DNA of 64,000 nt from Paracrocinitomix mangrovi (GTDB lineage: Bacteria > Bacteroidota > Bacteroidia > Flavobacteriales_D > Crocinitomicaceae). Shown here one piece after another: positions 19,601 through 27,399 of the stretch; position 1 is the first letter of the stretch; each line of letters opens with the position of its first letter. A program made the translations under genes and the position numbers. The notes beneath the pieces are model-generated. The model worked only from the letters and a program-made list of their open reading frames with translations, was not told the origin of the DNA and made no database searches. The DNA lies in assembly GCF_019740355.2 (NCBI RefSeq), contig NZ_CP091819.1, forward strand, positions 3,100,001 to 3,164,000. Reading direction: 5' to 3'.

Positions 19601-20072
19601 CACTGAGGTAAATCCATCTCAAGATGACTTAGGAAGAATGGTATTGAATCCTGATGTTGTTGTAAGAACAAGAGGGGTGATGGAGAAATGTTCTATGTGC
19701 GTTCAAAGAATCCAATCAGGTAAATTGGTTGCTAAGAAAGAGGATAGAATGGTGAAAGATGGAGATGTAACTACAGCATGTGCTGATGTTTGTCCTACTA
19801 ACGCAATCATCATGGGAGACTGGAATGATGTTAATTCTGGAGTGAGAAAATCATCAGAAGAAGACAGATCTTACCAGGCTTTAGAAGAGATTGGTGTTAA
19901 GCCAAATATCTGGTACAAAGTGAAAGTGAGAAATGAGCACAATGAAGAATTAGATGCTCTACAAGTTGAACATCACGGTGGACATGAGTCACACGGAGAT
20001 GAACATGCAGAAGAAGGACATGATTCAGTTGATACTGGACACGAAAACGGAGCAGAGGATCACGGACATTAA
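16668..20072 (+). CDS. actB: Alternative complex III subunit ActB (molybdopterin-like plus Fe-S domains)
   Basis: 1134 residues. A twin-arginine-type N-terminus (GRRDFLKFLGFSVAAA, about residues 50-65) is followed by a large domain of the molybdopterin oxidoreductase fold, which in this family carries no cofactor. A ferredoxin-like domain (about 825-1060) has cysteine clusters CIGCGSCLIAC (from C839), CHHCNHAPCETVC, CIGTRYCGNNC and CSMC...CADVC for four Fe-S clusters. The last ~37 residues are rich in His, Glu and Asp. ActB is the periplasm-facing Fe-S wire between the quinol-oxidising membrane part and ActA. It lies 27 bases after actA. Confidence 0.95.
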   Translation: MGTNKKYWKGFDELEQTPEFIENAQSEFPQELSVEEFLSDSNVNEASTGRRDFLKFLGFSVAAATLAACEAPVIKAVPYAVKPEDVTPGVANWYASTYYDGSNYASILVKSREGRPIHIKGNKDFGFTGGAISPQIAASVLSLYNGARLTSPTIDGAAKSWSDVDGEITAALNKVANGGKKIVLLSGTEISPSTLDIIERFKAKYGGYEYVAAPVPNPMEMQAQNPTADVLPVEGEMPEATEGKVTHVQYDAVSYNGIREANKESFGQRIIPDYDFSKAKVIVSVACDFLNSWVLPTQFTSQYALRRNPDGEWMSQHYQFESNMSQTGSNADYRGMIKPSQQGAALAYLHKAVVGTAVSGADTASLDEDTIAKLDLAAEALKNAKGESLVVAGSNRKSIQVVVNSINNALNNYKSTINLNNPIELHKSEDAKMAQLVKDMGAGKVGAIVMWNTNPVYTMGESFKTALEGVENSIAISQYADETAALCKYVAAESHALESWNDYNPKMTEYALAQPTIRPLHDTRCAAESLMIWAGEATHVGKDTTNYHDHIKWTWEKYGFPMQTKHATFYDYWNAMVHQSTEPSGIPANASAWPFNGNLSAAGKDIAGIQAGDMEVAMYQKAAIGVGTQAANPWLQEMPDTVTKVTWDNYATVSYEDCDKLGLEKGLGQETPSSVITVNVGDTTLTLPAYPQPGQAPGTIGIALGYGRGEGGEEIGKAAFQQVGDYGQASKNVIGVNAFKLVSDGDYDVYNASISKTDEEYNLACTQTHSTVMARNSIVKETTLGIYKTKGKGAYNHQHTLHMGWDHEEKPVTEFDLWPEHPVEKVGHRWGMTIDLSSCIGCGSCLIACQSENNVPVVGKDEVRRGREMHWLRLDRYYASDAEATVGTRNPDDFAEGGFGALKKPANNPKVVHMPMMCHHCNHAPCETVCPVAATTHSNEGLNQMAYNRCIGTRYCGNNCPYKVRRFNWFNYPSYRKFTEVNPSQDDLGRMVLNPDVVVRTRGVMEKCSMCVQRIQSGKLVAKKEDRMVKDGDVTTACADVCPTNAIIMGDWNDVNSGVRKSSEEDRSYQALEEIGVKPNIWYKVKVRNEHNEELDALQVEHHGGHESHGDEHAEEGHDSVDTGHENGAEDHGH

Positions 20073-20083
20073 TTGAAATAATT

Positions 20084-20116
20084 CTGCGGGCTCAACGAAT
20101 TTCGAAAGGTCCGCAG
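20084..20116 (+). other. Hairpin in the actB-actC gap
   Basis: CTGCGG (20084-20089) pairs with CCGCAG (20111-20116), with a short inner CGA/TCG pairing. It sits in the longest gap of the operon (83 bases) and has no T run, so it looks like an mRNA processing or stability element rather than a terminator. Confidence 0.5.
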
Positions 20117-20155
20117 CTTAATAAGAATATTTAGATAAAACTAAACTGAGCAATA

Positions 20156-21619
20156 ATGCATAAAGAAGCTGCGATTAGAGAACCATTAATCTTAGGTCAC
20201 AAAACGTACAGTGACATTACTGAGGACGTTTGCGGACCTATTGAAGGAAAAGCGCCTAAAGCTTGGTACATCATGTTTGGTATTGCCTTATTAGTGGGGC
20301 TTTACGGAATTGGATGTATTCTTTACTTGCTAGGTACCGGGATCGGAACCTGGGGTTTGAACAAAACAGTTGAATGGGCTTGGGATATTACCAACTTTGT
20401 ATGGTGGGTAGGTATCGGGCACGCAGGAACCCTAATTTCTGCCGTATTATTGTTGTTCAGACAAAGATGGAGAATGGCGATCAACAGATCTGCTGAGGCC
20501 ATGACAATCTTCGCCGTATTTATGGCTGGATTGTTCCCGTTAATTCACATGGGTCGTCTTTGGGTAGGATACTGGGTATTACCTATTCCAAACCAATTTG
20601 GTTCACTTTGGGTAAACTTTAACTCTCCGCTTCTTTGGGACGTTTTTGCGATCTCTACTTATTTAACTGTATCGGTTGTATTCTGGTACATTGGATTGAT
20701 TCCGGATTTTGCAACTATCAGAGATAGAGCTAAAGGTTCAGTTTCTAGAAAAATGTACGGAATTCTTTCATTTGGATGGTCTGGTAGAGCTAAGCACTGG
20801 AACAGATTTGAGATCGTTTCTTTGGTATTAGCAGGATTGGCTACTCCACTTGTATTCTCAGTTCACTCGATTGTATCATTTGACTTCGCTACTTCAGTAA
20901 TTCCTGGATGGCATACAACAATCTTCCCTCCTTACTTCGTTGCTGGAGCTGTATTCTCTGGATTCGCAATGGTACAAACACTATTGTTGATTTTGAGAAA
21001 AGGAATGAAATTAGAGGCTTACATTCATACTAAACACGTTGAATACATGAACATTGTAATCATGGTTACAGGTTCAATCGTAGGTGTTGCTTATTTAACT
21101 GAGTTATTTATTTCTTGGTACTCAGGAGTTGAGTATGAATCTTATGCTTTCATCAACAGAGCTACAGGTCCTTATTGGTGGGCTTACGCTTCAATGATGA
21201 CTTGTAACGTTGTTTCTCCACAGTTAATGTGGTTCAAAAAATTAAGAACTAGCTTATTGTTTACATTCTTCATTTCGATTGTTGTAAACATTGGTATGTG
21301 GTTCGAGCGTTTCGTAATTATTGTTACTTCAATTCACCAGGATTACTTGCCTTCTTCATGGAGCATGTTCTATCCTACTTGGGTGGATATAGGAGTATTC
21401 ATTGGAACAATCGGAATTTTCTTTGCTTTCTATCTTGCATTTGCTAGATACTTCCCTGTGTTGGCAATCGCTGAGTTGAAAACAATTGTTAAGATTTCTG
21501 GTGAATCATATAAAAATGGTACTGCACCTGGACATGATGACCATGGAGGAGGAGACCACGGACACGTTGAAGAACCAATTAAAGAAGATAATACTGACAC
21601 TGCTTCTGAAGAGGAGTAA
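20156..21619 (+). CDS. actC: Alternative complex III subunit ActC (NrfD-like quinol-binding membrane subunit)
   Basis: 487 residues with about ten transmembrane helices, of the NrfD/PsrC family. It begins with a soluble stretch containing REPLILGHKTYSDIT, characteristic of the family. ActC forms the menaquinol site in the membrane and is proposed to carry a proton path. The C-terminal tail is His-rich (GHDDHGGGDHGHVEEP), echoing the tail of ActB. Confidence 0.95.
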   Translation: MHKEAAIREPLILGHKTYSDITEDVCGPIEGKAPKAWYIMFGIALLVGLYGIGCILYLLGTGIGTWGLNKTVEWAWDITNFVWWVGIGHAGTLISAVLLLFRQRWRMAINRSAEAMTIFAVFMAGLFPLIHMGRLWVGYWVLPIPNQFGSLWVNFNSPLLWDVFAISTYLTVSVVFWYIGLIPDFATIRDRAKGSVSRKMYGILSFGWSGRAKHWNRFEIVSLVLAGLATPLVFSVHSIVSFDFATSVIPGWHTTIFPPYFVAGAVFSGFAMVQTLLLILRKGMKLEAYIHTKHVEYMNIVIMVTGSIVGVAYLTELFISWYSGVEYESYAFINRATGPYWWAYASMMTCNVVSPQLMWFKKLRTSLLFTFFISIVVNIGMWFERFVIIVTSIHQDYLPSSWSMFYPTWVDIGVFIGTIGIFFAFYLAFARYFPVLAIAELKTIVKISGESYKNGTAPGHDDHGGGDHGHVEEPIKEDNTDTASEEE

Positions 21620-21648
21620 GACATTAAAATAATTAAATAAAAGATCAG

Positions 21649-22194
21649 ATGGCAGATAGAGTAATATACGCTACTTATGATGATGATCACACTTTGTTAG
21701 AAGGTGCTAAGAAATTAGTTGCTGATGGAGTGCATATCTCAGACGTATTCTCACCGTTCCCAATTCACGGTATTGATCCGGTGATTGGAGTAAAACACAC
21801 GCGACTAGGAATTGTTGCAATGATGTTTGCAGTAACAGGGATGATGTTAGCCGTAATCGGTTTCCAATACATCATGATTTCTGACTGGCCAATGAATATT
21901 GGTGGTAAACCAAACTTCTCATTGTTGCAAAACTTTCCTTCGTTTGTGCCAATTACTTTTGAGTTTACAGTATTATTTGCTGCTCATGGTATGGCTTTAA
22001 CTTATTTGTTAAGAAACAAAACTTTGCCAGGTATGCCTGCGGATAATCCTTATCCAAGAAATACTGACGATAGATTTACAATGGAGATTAGACTTTCTGA
22101 AAATGGAGGAATGTCATCTGATGATCTTCATGCTAAGATTAAACAAACTGGGATCGTTGAGATCGAAGAAAAAGATTACGTGGTGATCAAATAA
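21649..22194 (+). CDS. actD: Alternative complex III subunit ActD (DUF3341)
   Basis: 181 residues. An N-terminal soluble part (YATYDDDHTLLEGAKKLV) precedes two transmembrane helices (about 60-82 and 100-125), then a soluble C-terminus. This is the DUF3341 family that always accompanies ActC. It is a structural subunit of the complex. Only 6 bases separate it from actE. Confidence 0.92.
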   Translation: MADRVIYATYDDDHTLLEGAKKLVADGVHISDVFSPFPIHGIDPVIGVKHTRLGIVAMMFAVTGMMLAVIGFQYIMISDWPMNIGGKPNFSLLQNFPSFVPITFEFTVLFAAHGMALTYLLRNKTLPGMPADNPYPRNTDDRFTMEIRLSENGGMSSDDLHAKIKQTGIVEIEEKDYVVIK

Positions 22195-22200
22195 CTACTC

Positions 22201-22920
22201 ATGATTATGAAAGTTAAGAACATTAAAAATATTGGATTAGCTGTACTAGTTGGAGGTACGTTACTTTCATGTAAAAGTGATGAAAACTCTCCAGGAATGG
22301 AGTACATGCCTGATATGTATAGATCTGCTGCAGTTGAAGGATACTGGGATTATGCAGAGGTAAGAGGAAAGTATGATGAAGATGCAGAAATGTTGATCAG
22401 AGATAAATTTTCTTTCGTGCCTCCTGCAGGAACAATTCCTTATGCAGGAACTGATGCTGGTAAAGAAGATATGCCTTATGAGCATGGAGCTCCTGTTAAT
22501 GCTGATAAAACTCACGGTTTGTATGGTATGCGTCAGGATACAGCAGGTTATGCTAATGCCGCTAATGACAAGAATCCTATTCCTTATTCTGATGAAGTAT
22601 TAAAAGAAGGAAAAGTATTGTTTGAATCTTTCTGTATCCACTGTCATGGTGAAAAAGGAGCTGGAGATGGACCTGTGCCTTCTACAGGGAAATATCCACC
22701 ACCACCAGCTTACAATGGACCACTTAAGGACTTACCTGCAGGACAAATCTTCTATTCAATTACATATGGTAAAAACGCCATGGGATCTCATGCATCTCAA
22801 TTGAATAAAGAAGAAAGATGGAAATTGGTTTACTATGTTCAAAAGCTACAAGGGAAAGATCCTGGAACAGCTAACGAACCGGCAAATCAAGAAGTGAATG
22901 AAGTAAACCCTGAAGGATAA
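22201..22920 (+). CDS. actE: Alternative complex III subunit ActE, monoheme cytochrome c lipoprotein
   Basis: 239 residues. The lipobox LLSC puts the lipid-modified cysteine at residue 24. One CXXCH heme site (CIHCH, about residue 145) lies in a class I cytochrome c fold with the axial Met probably in KNAMGSHASQ. A second ATG 6 bases in (22207) is an equally good start. ActE is the membrane-anchored monoheme cytochrome that hands electrons on to the oxidase. The C-terminus is acidic and disordered. Confidence 0.93.
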   Translation: MIMKVKNIKNIGLAVLVGGTLLSCKSDENSPGMEYMPDMYRSAAVEGYWDYAEVRGKYDEDAEMLIRDKFSFVPPAGTIPYAGTDAGKEDMPYEHGAPVNADKTHGLYGMRQDTAGYANAANDKNPIPYSDEVLKEGKVLFESFCIHCHGEKGAGDGPVPSTGKYPPPPAYNGPLKDLPAGQIFYSITYGKNAMGSHASQLNKEERWKLVYYVQKLQGKDPGTANEPANQEVNEVNPEG

Positions 22921-22964
22921 GAGGGAAACATTAATTAGAGTATTAAAAAGAAAAGATAGTTTTC

Positions 22965-24185
22965 ATGGAATATCAAATTTCATCTAAAGCGAAAAAAACG
23001 ATCATAGCAACTGTACTTGTAGGGTTGGTATTGTTTATCGTTGGAGCTATAATGGATAGTGGATCTGCGCAATTTAAGACCAGGTTGTTATCTAATTTTT
23101 TAATTGATGGTTTCTTCTTCTTTGCCATTGCATTGGGAGCCTTGTTTTTCCTAGCGTTACAATACGCAACAGAAACAGCTTGGTACGTTGTAATTAAAAG
23201 GGTAATTGAAGCCGTTGCATCCTACGTAATTGTTGGTATTGGTGTCTTACTTGTATTGTTTGCTGTTATTACCTTCATGGATGGAGGATATTCAGTAAAT
23301 GAGCACGGGCATCATGTTGGTCATATTTACCAGTGGATGGATCATCACATGGTAGAAAATGATTCAATGATTGCTGGAAAAGCACCATTCTTAACTAAAC
23401 CATTTTTCTGGATTGCAACAGTAGTATATTTCGCGATTTATATCTTGTTCTACAGAGGATTTAGAAAAAGATCTTTACAAGAAGACATTGAAGGTGGTAC
23501 AAATATCCACTTCAAAAACTACGTAAAAGGAGCTGTTTTCTTGGTATTGTTTGGATATTTTTCATCTACTTCATCTTGGCACTGGATCATGTCTATTGAT
23601 GTACACTGGTTCTCAACTTTGTTTGGATGGTATACATTTGGTGGATTGTGGTGTACGGCAATGACAGCAATTATGTTGTTGATCATTTACCTAAAAAGAA
23701 ATGGATACTTAGCACAAGTAAATGATTCACATGTTCATGATGTTGGAAAATGGATTTTCGCAACTTCATTCTTGTGGTCTTATTTATTCTTCTCTCAGTA
23801 CATGCTTTATTGGTATGCTGATATTCCTGAAGAAGTAATTTACTATGTTCAAAGAATTGATCAGTACCCTGTTATTTACTGGGGAATGTTCTTAATTAAC
23901 TTTATTGTCCCTATGCTTATCTTAATGTCTAGAGAAGCTAAGAGAAATTTAGGAATCTTAATGTTTGTTTGTATTGTGATCATCATTGGTCACTGGGGAG
24001 ACGTATTTATGTTGATCACTCCAGGTTCAATGGGAGAATACGGAACAATTGGATTAATTGAAATTGGTTTATTCCTGGCGTTTGCAGGTGTATTTGCATA
24101 TTATGTGTTAAACACTTTAACAAAGGCGCCTTTAATGCCAAAAAATCATCCTTATTTGGATGAAAGTAAACACCACGAGATTTAA
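22965..24185 (+). CDS. actF: Alternative complex III subunit ActF (quinol:cytochrome c oxidoreductase membrane subunit)
   Basis: 406 residues with about ten transmembrane helices. The motif STSSWHWIMSIDVHWFSTLFG is shortened here as SSWHWIMSIDVHWFST and is characteristic of ActF, a divergent relative of ActC that lacks a quinol site. It lies 44 bases after actE and 27 bases before coxB, so the complex and its oxidase are one transcription unit. Confidence 0.94.
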   Translation: MEYQISSKAKKTIIATVLVGLVLFIVGAIMDSGSAQFKTRLLSNFLIDGFFFFAIALGALFFLALQYATETAWYVVIKRVIEAVASYVIVGIGVLLVLFAVITFMDGGYSVNEHGHHVGHIYQWMDHHMVENDSMIAGKAPFLTKPFFWIATVVYFAIYILFYRGFRKRSLQEDIEGGTNIHFKNYVKGAVFLVLFGYFSSTSSWHWIMSIDVHWFSTLFGWYTFGGLWCTAMTAIMLLIIYLKRNGYLAQVNDSHVHDVGKWIFATSFLWSYLFFSQYMLYWYADIPEEVIYYVQRIDQYPVIYWGMFLINFIVPMLILMSREAKRNLGILMFVCIVIIIGHWGDVFMLITPGSMGEYGTIGLIEIGLFLAFAGVFAYYVLNTLTKAPLMPKNHPYLDESKHHEI

Positions 24186-24212
24186 TAGATATAGCGTAAA
24201 AAGAGTATAGAA

Positions 24213-25502
24213 ATGGGAATGAAATTAATAGTACTAGTCGTAATCGTTTTGGCGGTCATAGCTGTGGCCCAGATCATGCGTGTTTACGAACTTTCTTCAA
24301 AGTTAAAGGGACACAGGGAAGAAGATATCGATTTAAAGACGAATAACATCAATGCAGGTTTGATGCTTGTGTTTGTTACCATTTTCTTTGGATCGCTATT
24401 GTATATGATTTATTTGTATGGTAGTGGTGCAATGCCTCCTGCTGCTTCAGAGCATGGAGTTGACGTAGATTGGTTATATAATATTAACTGGATTATTGTA
24501 TTCGCAGTTTATTTTGGTACAAATGGATTGTTGTTCTGGTTCTCTTATAAATACTCATATCATCCGGATAGAAAAGCTTACTACTTTCCTCATGATAACA
24601 AATTAGAGATGATTTGGACAATTGTTCCTGCTGCAGCTTTAGCTGTGATCATCACTTTAGGTTTGATGGTATGGAACAAGATTACTGGAGCACCTTCAGA
24701 TGACGCAGTAGTAGTTGAAGTTTATGCTGAACAATTTAAATGGACAATCAGATATTCAGGAGATGATAATCAATTAGGATATTCTGATTATAAATTAGTG
24801 AATGCTGAAAACCCACTTGGTGTTATTACTGAAGAATTTGTAGACAAAAGAATCGAGGAGATTAAAGGTGACATTGATGCAGATCAACTAACACTTGATA
24901 ATTTCAGATCTAATACTGCTGAAGTTGGATTGTCAAAAGCTAACGAATATAAGCTTGAGCACAACATTGAGAAAATGGGAAGAATCAAAACTAGAATCGA
25001 AACAATGAAAGGTTCTATGAATGATTCAATCTATTCTAAAGCAGGTGATGATTACATTTCAAAAACAGCATTGTTTTTAGTAAAAGGTCAAGAATACCAG
25101 TTTATTTTTAGATCAAGAGATGTAATTCACTCGGCTTACTTCCCTCACTTTAGAGCACAAATGAACTGTGTGCCTGGTGAAAGAACTAAGTTGAAGTTAA
25201 AACCGATAATGACTACTGCAGAAATGCAAAAAGAAATTAAAGACCCTGATTTTTCATACATTTTAATGTGTAACAAAATTTGTGGAGCTTCTCACTTTAA
25301 CATGTATTTGCCTGTAATAGTTGGAACGCAAGAAGAATTTGAAGCTTGGAAAGCTGATCCAATTAACTATGCACCAGTTGTTGATGTTGCTGAAGAAGGA
25401 GACGCTGGAAGTGACGAACTAGAAGCTGATGACGCTTCTGTTGAAGATGGAACTGAAAATGCTGAAGACGCTGGAAACGGAGAAGGCGAACCAACGCATT
25501 AA
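24213..25502 (+). CDS. coxB: Cytochrome c oxidase subunit II
   Basis: 429 residues, longer than canonical subunit II. Hydrophobic segments occur near 4-24, 50-72, 88-110 and 132-155, so there appear to be extra membrane helices before the usual hairpin. The CuA site is intact: VIHSAYFPHF upstream, then CNKICGASHFNM (C353, C357, H361, M364). About 90 residues between roughly 193 and 282, rich in charged helical sequence, interrupt the cupredoxin fold. The C-terminal ~45 residues are strongly acidic. CuA receives electrons from cytochrome c or directly from ActE/ActA. Confidence 0.95.
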   Translation: MGMKLIVLVVIVLAVIAVAQIMRVYELSSKLKGHREEDIDLKTNNINAGLMLVFVTIFFGSLLYMIYLYGSGAMPPAASEHGVDVDWLYNINWIIVFAVYFGTNGLLFWFSYKYSYHPDRKAYYFPHDNKLEMIWTIVPAAALAVIITLGLMVWNKITGAPSDDAVVVEVYAEQFKWTIRYSGDDNQLGYSDYKLVNAENPLGVITEEFVDKRIEEIKGDIDADQLTLDNFRSNTAEVGLSKANEYKLEHNIEKMGRIKTRIETMKGSMNDSIYSKAGDDYISKTALFLVKGQEYQFIFRSRDVIHSAYFPHFRAQMNCVPGERTKLKLKPIMTTAEMQKEIKDPDFSYILMCNKICGASHFNMYLPVIVGTQEEFEAWKADPINYAPVVDVAEEGDAGSDELEADDASVEDGTENAEDAGNGEGEPTH

Positions 25503-25547
25503 TTGATATTATTAGATAAGATTTTAGAAAAAACTAAAGAATAGAAT

Positions 25548-27332
25548 ATGGCAGCTACAGCAGCGCACGGACACCACCACAAAGAGAGTTTTATTACAAA
25601 GTACATTTTCTCTCAAGATCACAAAATGATCGGAAAGCAGTTTTTGGTAACGGCTATATTTATGGCCGTAGTAGCGGTGATCCTTTCAGTATTATTTAGA
25701 ATTCAACTTGGATGGCCAGGTGAAAGTAGTAGTACTTTATCTTTCTTCCTTGGAGATAAATGGGCTCCGGATGGAGTTTTAGATCGAGGAATGTATTTAG
25801 GTCTAGTTACCATTCACGGTACCATCATGGTATTCTTCGTATTAACTGGTGGTTTATCCGGAACATTCTCAAATATTTTGATTCCATTACAAGTAGGAGC
25901 ACGTGATATGGCTTCGGGATTGTTGAATATGATCTCGTACTGGTTGTTCTTTGTGTCTTCTGTATTGATGTTTTATTCATTATTCCTTGAAACAGGACCT
26001 GCCGGTGGTGGATGGACAATTTATCCTCCGTTATCTATTTATGAGCAAGCTACTCCAAGTTCAGGAATGGGTATGACAATCTGGTTGACGTCAATGACAA
26101 TATTCATTGCTTCATCTTTATTGGGTTCATTGAACTATATCGTTACTGTATTGAACTTAAGAACAAAAGGAATGAAAATGACAAGATTGCCTTTGACTAT
26201 TTGGGCATTCTTTATCACAGCCGTAATTGGTGTTCTTTCTTTCCCTGTTCTTGTTTCAGCCGTAGTGTTGATGTTGATGGATAGAACGTTAGGAACATCT
26301 TTCTATGGTAATGAATTGATTGAAGGTACTGAAATCATGGAAGTATCTGGTGGTTCACCAATACTTTATGAGCATTTATTCTGGTTCTTAGGTCACCCTG
26401 AGGTATATATCGTATTATTACCTGCATTGGGTCTTACATCAGAAATTGTATCTACAAACTCAAGAAAGCCAATCTTTGGATACCGCGCAATGATCGGATC
26501 TATTTTAGCGATTGCTTTCTTATCGTTTATCGTATGGGGTCACCACATGTTTATTACTGGTATGAACCCGTTCTTAGGAGGTGTATTCGTATTTACAACT
26601 TTATTGATTGCGATTCCTTCTGCAGTAAAAGTATTTAACTACTTAACTACTTTGTGGAAAGGTAATATCAGATATACACCAGCAATGTTATTCTCTGTTG
26701 GATTGGTATCATCATTTATTACTGGTGGTATTACAGGTATTATTCTTGCTGACTCTGCCTTGGATATTGCAGTGCATGATACTTATTTCGTAGTTGCTCA
26801 CTTCCACGTGGTAATGGGATTATCTGCAATCTTCGGAATGTTTGCGGGAGTGTATCATTGGTTCCCTAAAATGTATGGTAGAATGATGAATTCTAAGTTA
26901 GGTATGGTTCACTTCTGGGTGACTTTGGTATCTGCTTACGGAGTATTCTTCCCAATGCACTTTGTTGGAATTGGAGGAGCACCAAGAAGATATTATGACT
27001 ATTCAGTTTATGAGTCATTTGATGGAAACCAATATGAAATGATGATGGATTTGAACGTAGTGATTTCAATCTTTGCGATAATCGGTGCATTAGGACAAAT
27101 CATCTTCATCTTCAACTTCTTCTATAGCTGTAGAAGAGGACAGGTTGCAACTCAGAATCCTTGGAAAAGTAACTCTCTTGAATGGACAACTCCGGTTGAG
27201 CACGTTCATGGTAACTGGCCAGGTGAGATTCCTGAAGTTTACAGATGGCCTTATGATTATTCTAAACCAGGAATGGAAGAAGATTTCTGTCCTCAGACAG
27301 TTCCATTAATGGATGGAGAAGAAGAACACTAA
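25548..27332 (+). CDS. coxA: Cytochrome c oxidase subunit I
   Basis: 594 residues, heme-copper oxidase with twelve helices. The CuB ligand and cross-linked tyrosine lie in HPEVYI (H283, Y287), followed by the histidine pair GHHMF (H332, H333) and the heme ligands in HDTYFVVAHFHVV. The N-terminus is His-rich (HGHHHKE). It reduces oxygen and pumps protons. No subunit III or IV gene follows; the operon ends 22 bases later at a strong terminator, so those subunits must be encoded elsewhere or be absent. Confidence 0.96.
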   Translation: MAATAAHGHHHKESFITKYIFSQDHKMIGKQFLVTAIFMAVVAVILSVLFRIQLGWPGESSSTLSFFLGDKWAPDGVLDRGMYLGLVTIHGTIMVFFVLTGGLSGTFSNILIPLQVGARDMASGLLNMISYWLFFVSSVLMFYSLFLETGPAGGGWTIYPPLSIYEQATPSSGMGMTIWLTSMTIFIASSLLGSLNYIVTVLNLRTKGMKMTRLPLTIWAFFITAVIGVLSFPVLVSAVVLMLMDRTLGTSFYGNELIEGTEIMEVSGGSPILYEHLFWFLGHPEVYIVLLPALGLTSEIVSTNSRKPIFGYRAMIGSILAIAFLSFIVWGHHMFITGMNPFLGGVFVFTTLLIAIPSAVKVFNYLTTLWKGNIRYTPAMLFSVGLVSSFITGGITGIILADSALDIAVHDTYFVVAHFHVVMGLSAIFGMFAGVYHWFPKMYGRMMNSKLGMVHFWVTLVSAYGVFFPMHFVGIGGAPRRYYDYSVYESFDGNQYEMMMDLNVVISIFAIIGALGQIIFIFNFFYSCRRGQVATQNPWKSNSLEWTTPVEHVHGNWPGEIPEVYRWPYDYSKPGMEEDFCPQTVPLMDGEEEH

Positions 27333-27353
27333 CAATTGATTAAATAACAATAT

Positions 27354-27383
27354 AAAAGCCTGCTGATTTCAGCAGGCTTTTTT
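27354..27383. terminator. Strong bidirectional terminator between coxA and copper ATPase gene
   Basis: AAAGCCTGCTGA (27355-27366) and TCAGCAGGCTTT (27369-27380) form a perfect 12-bp stem with A and T runs on either side. Confidence 0.93.
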
Positions 27384-27399
27384 GTTTAGTATCTATTAA

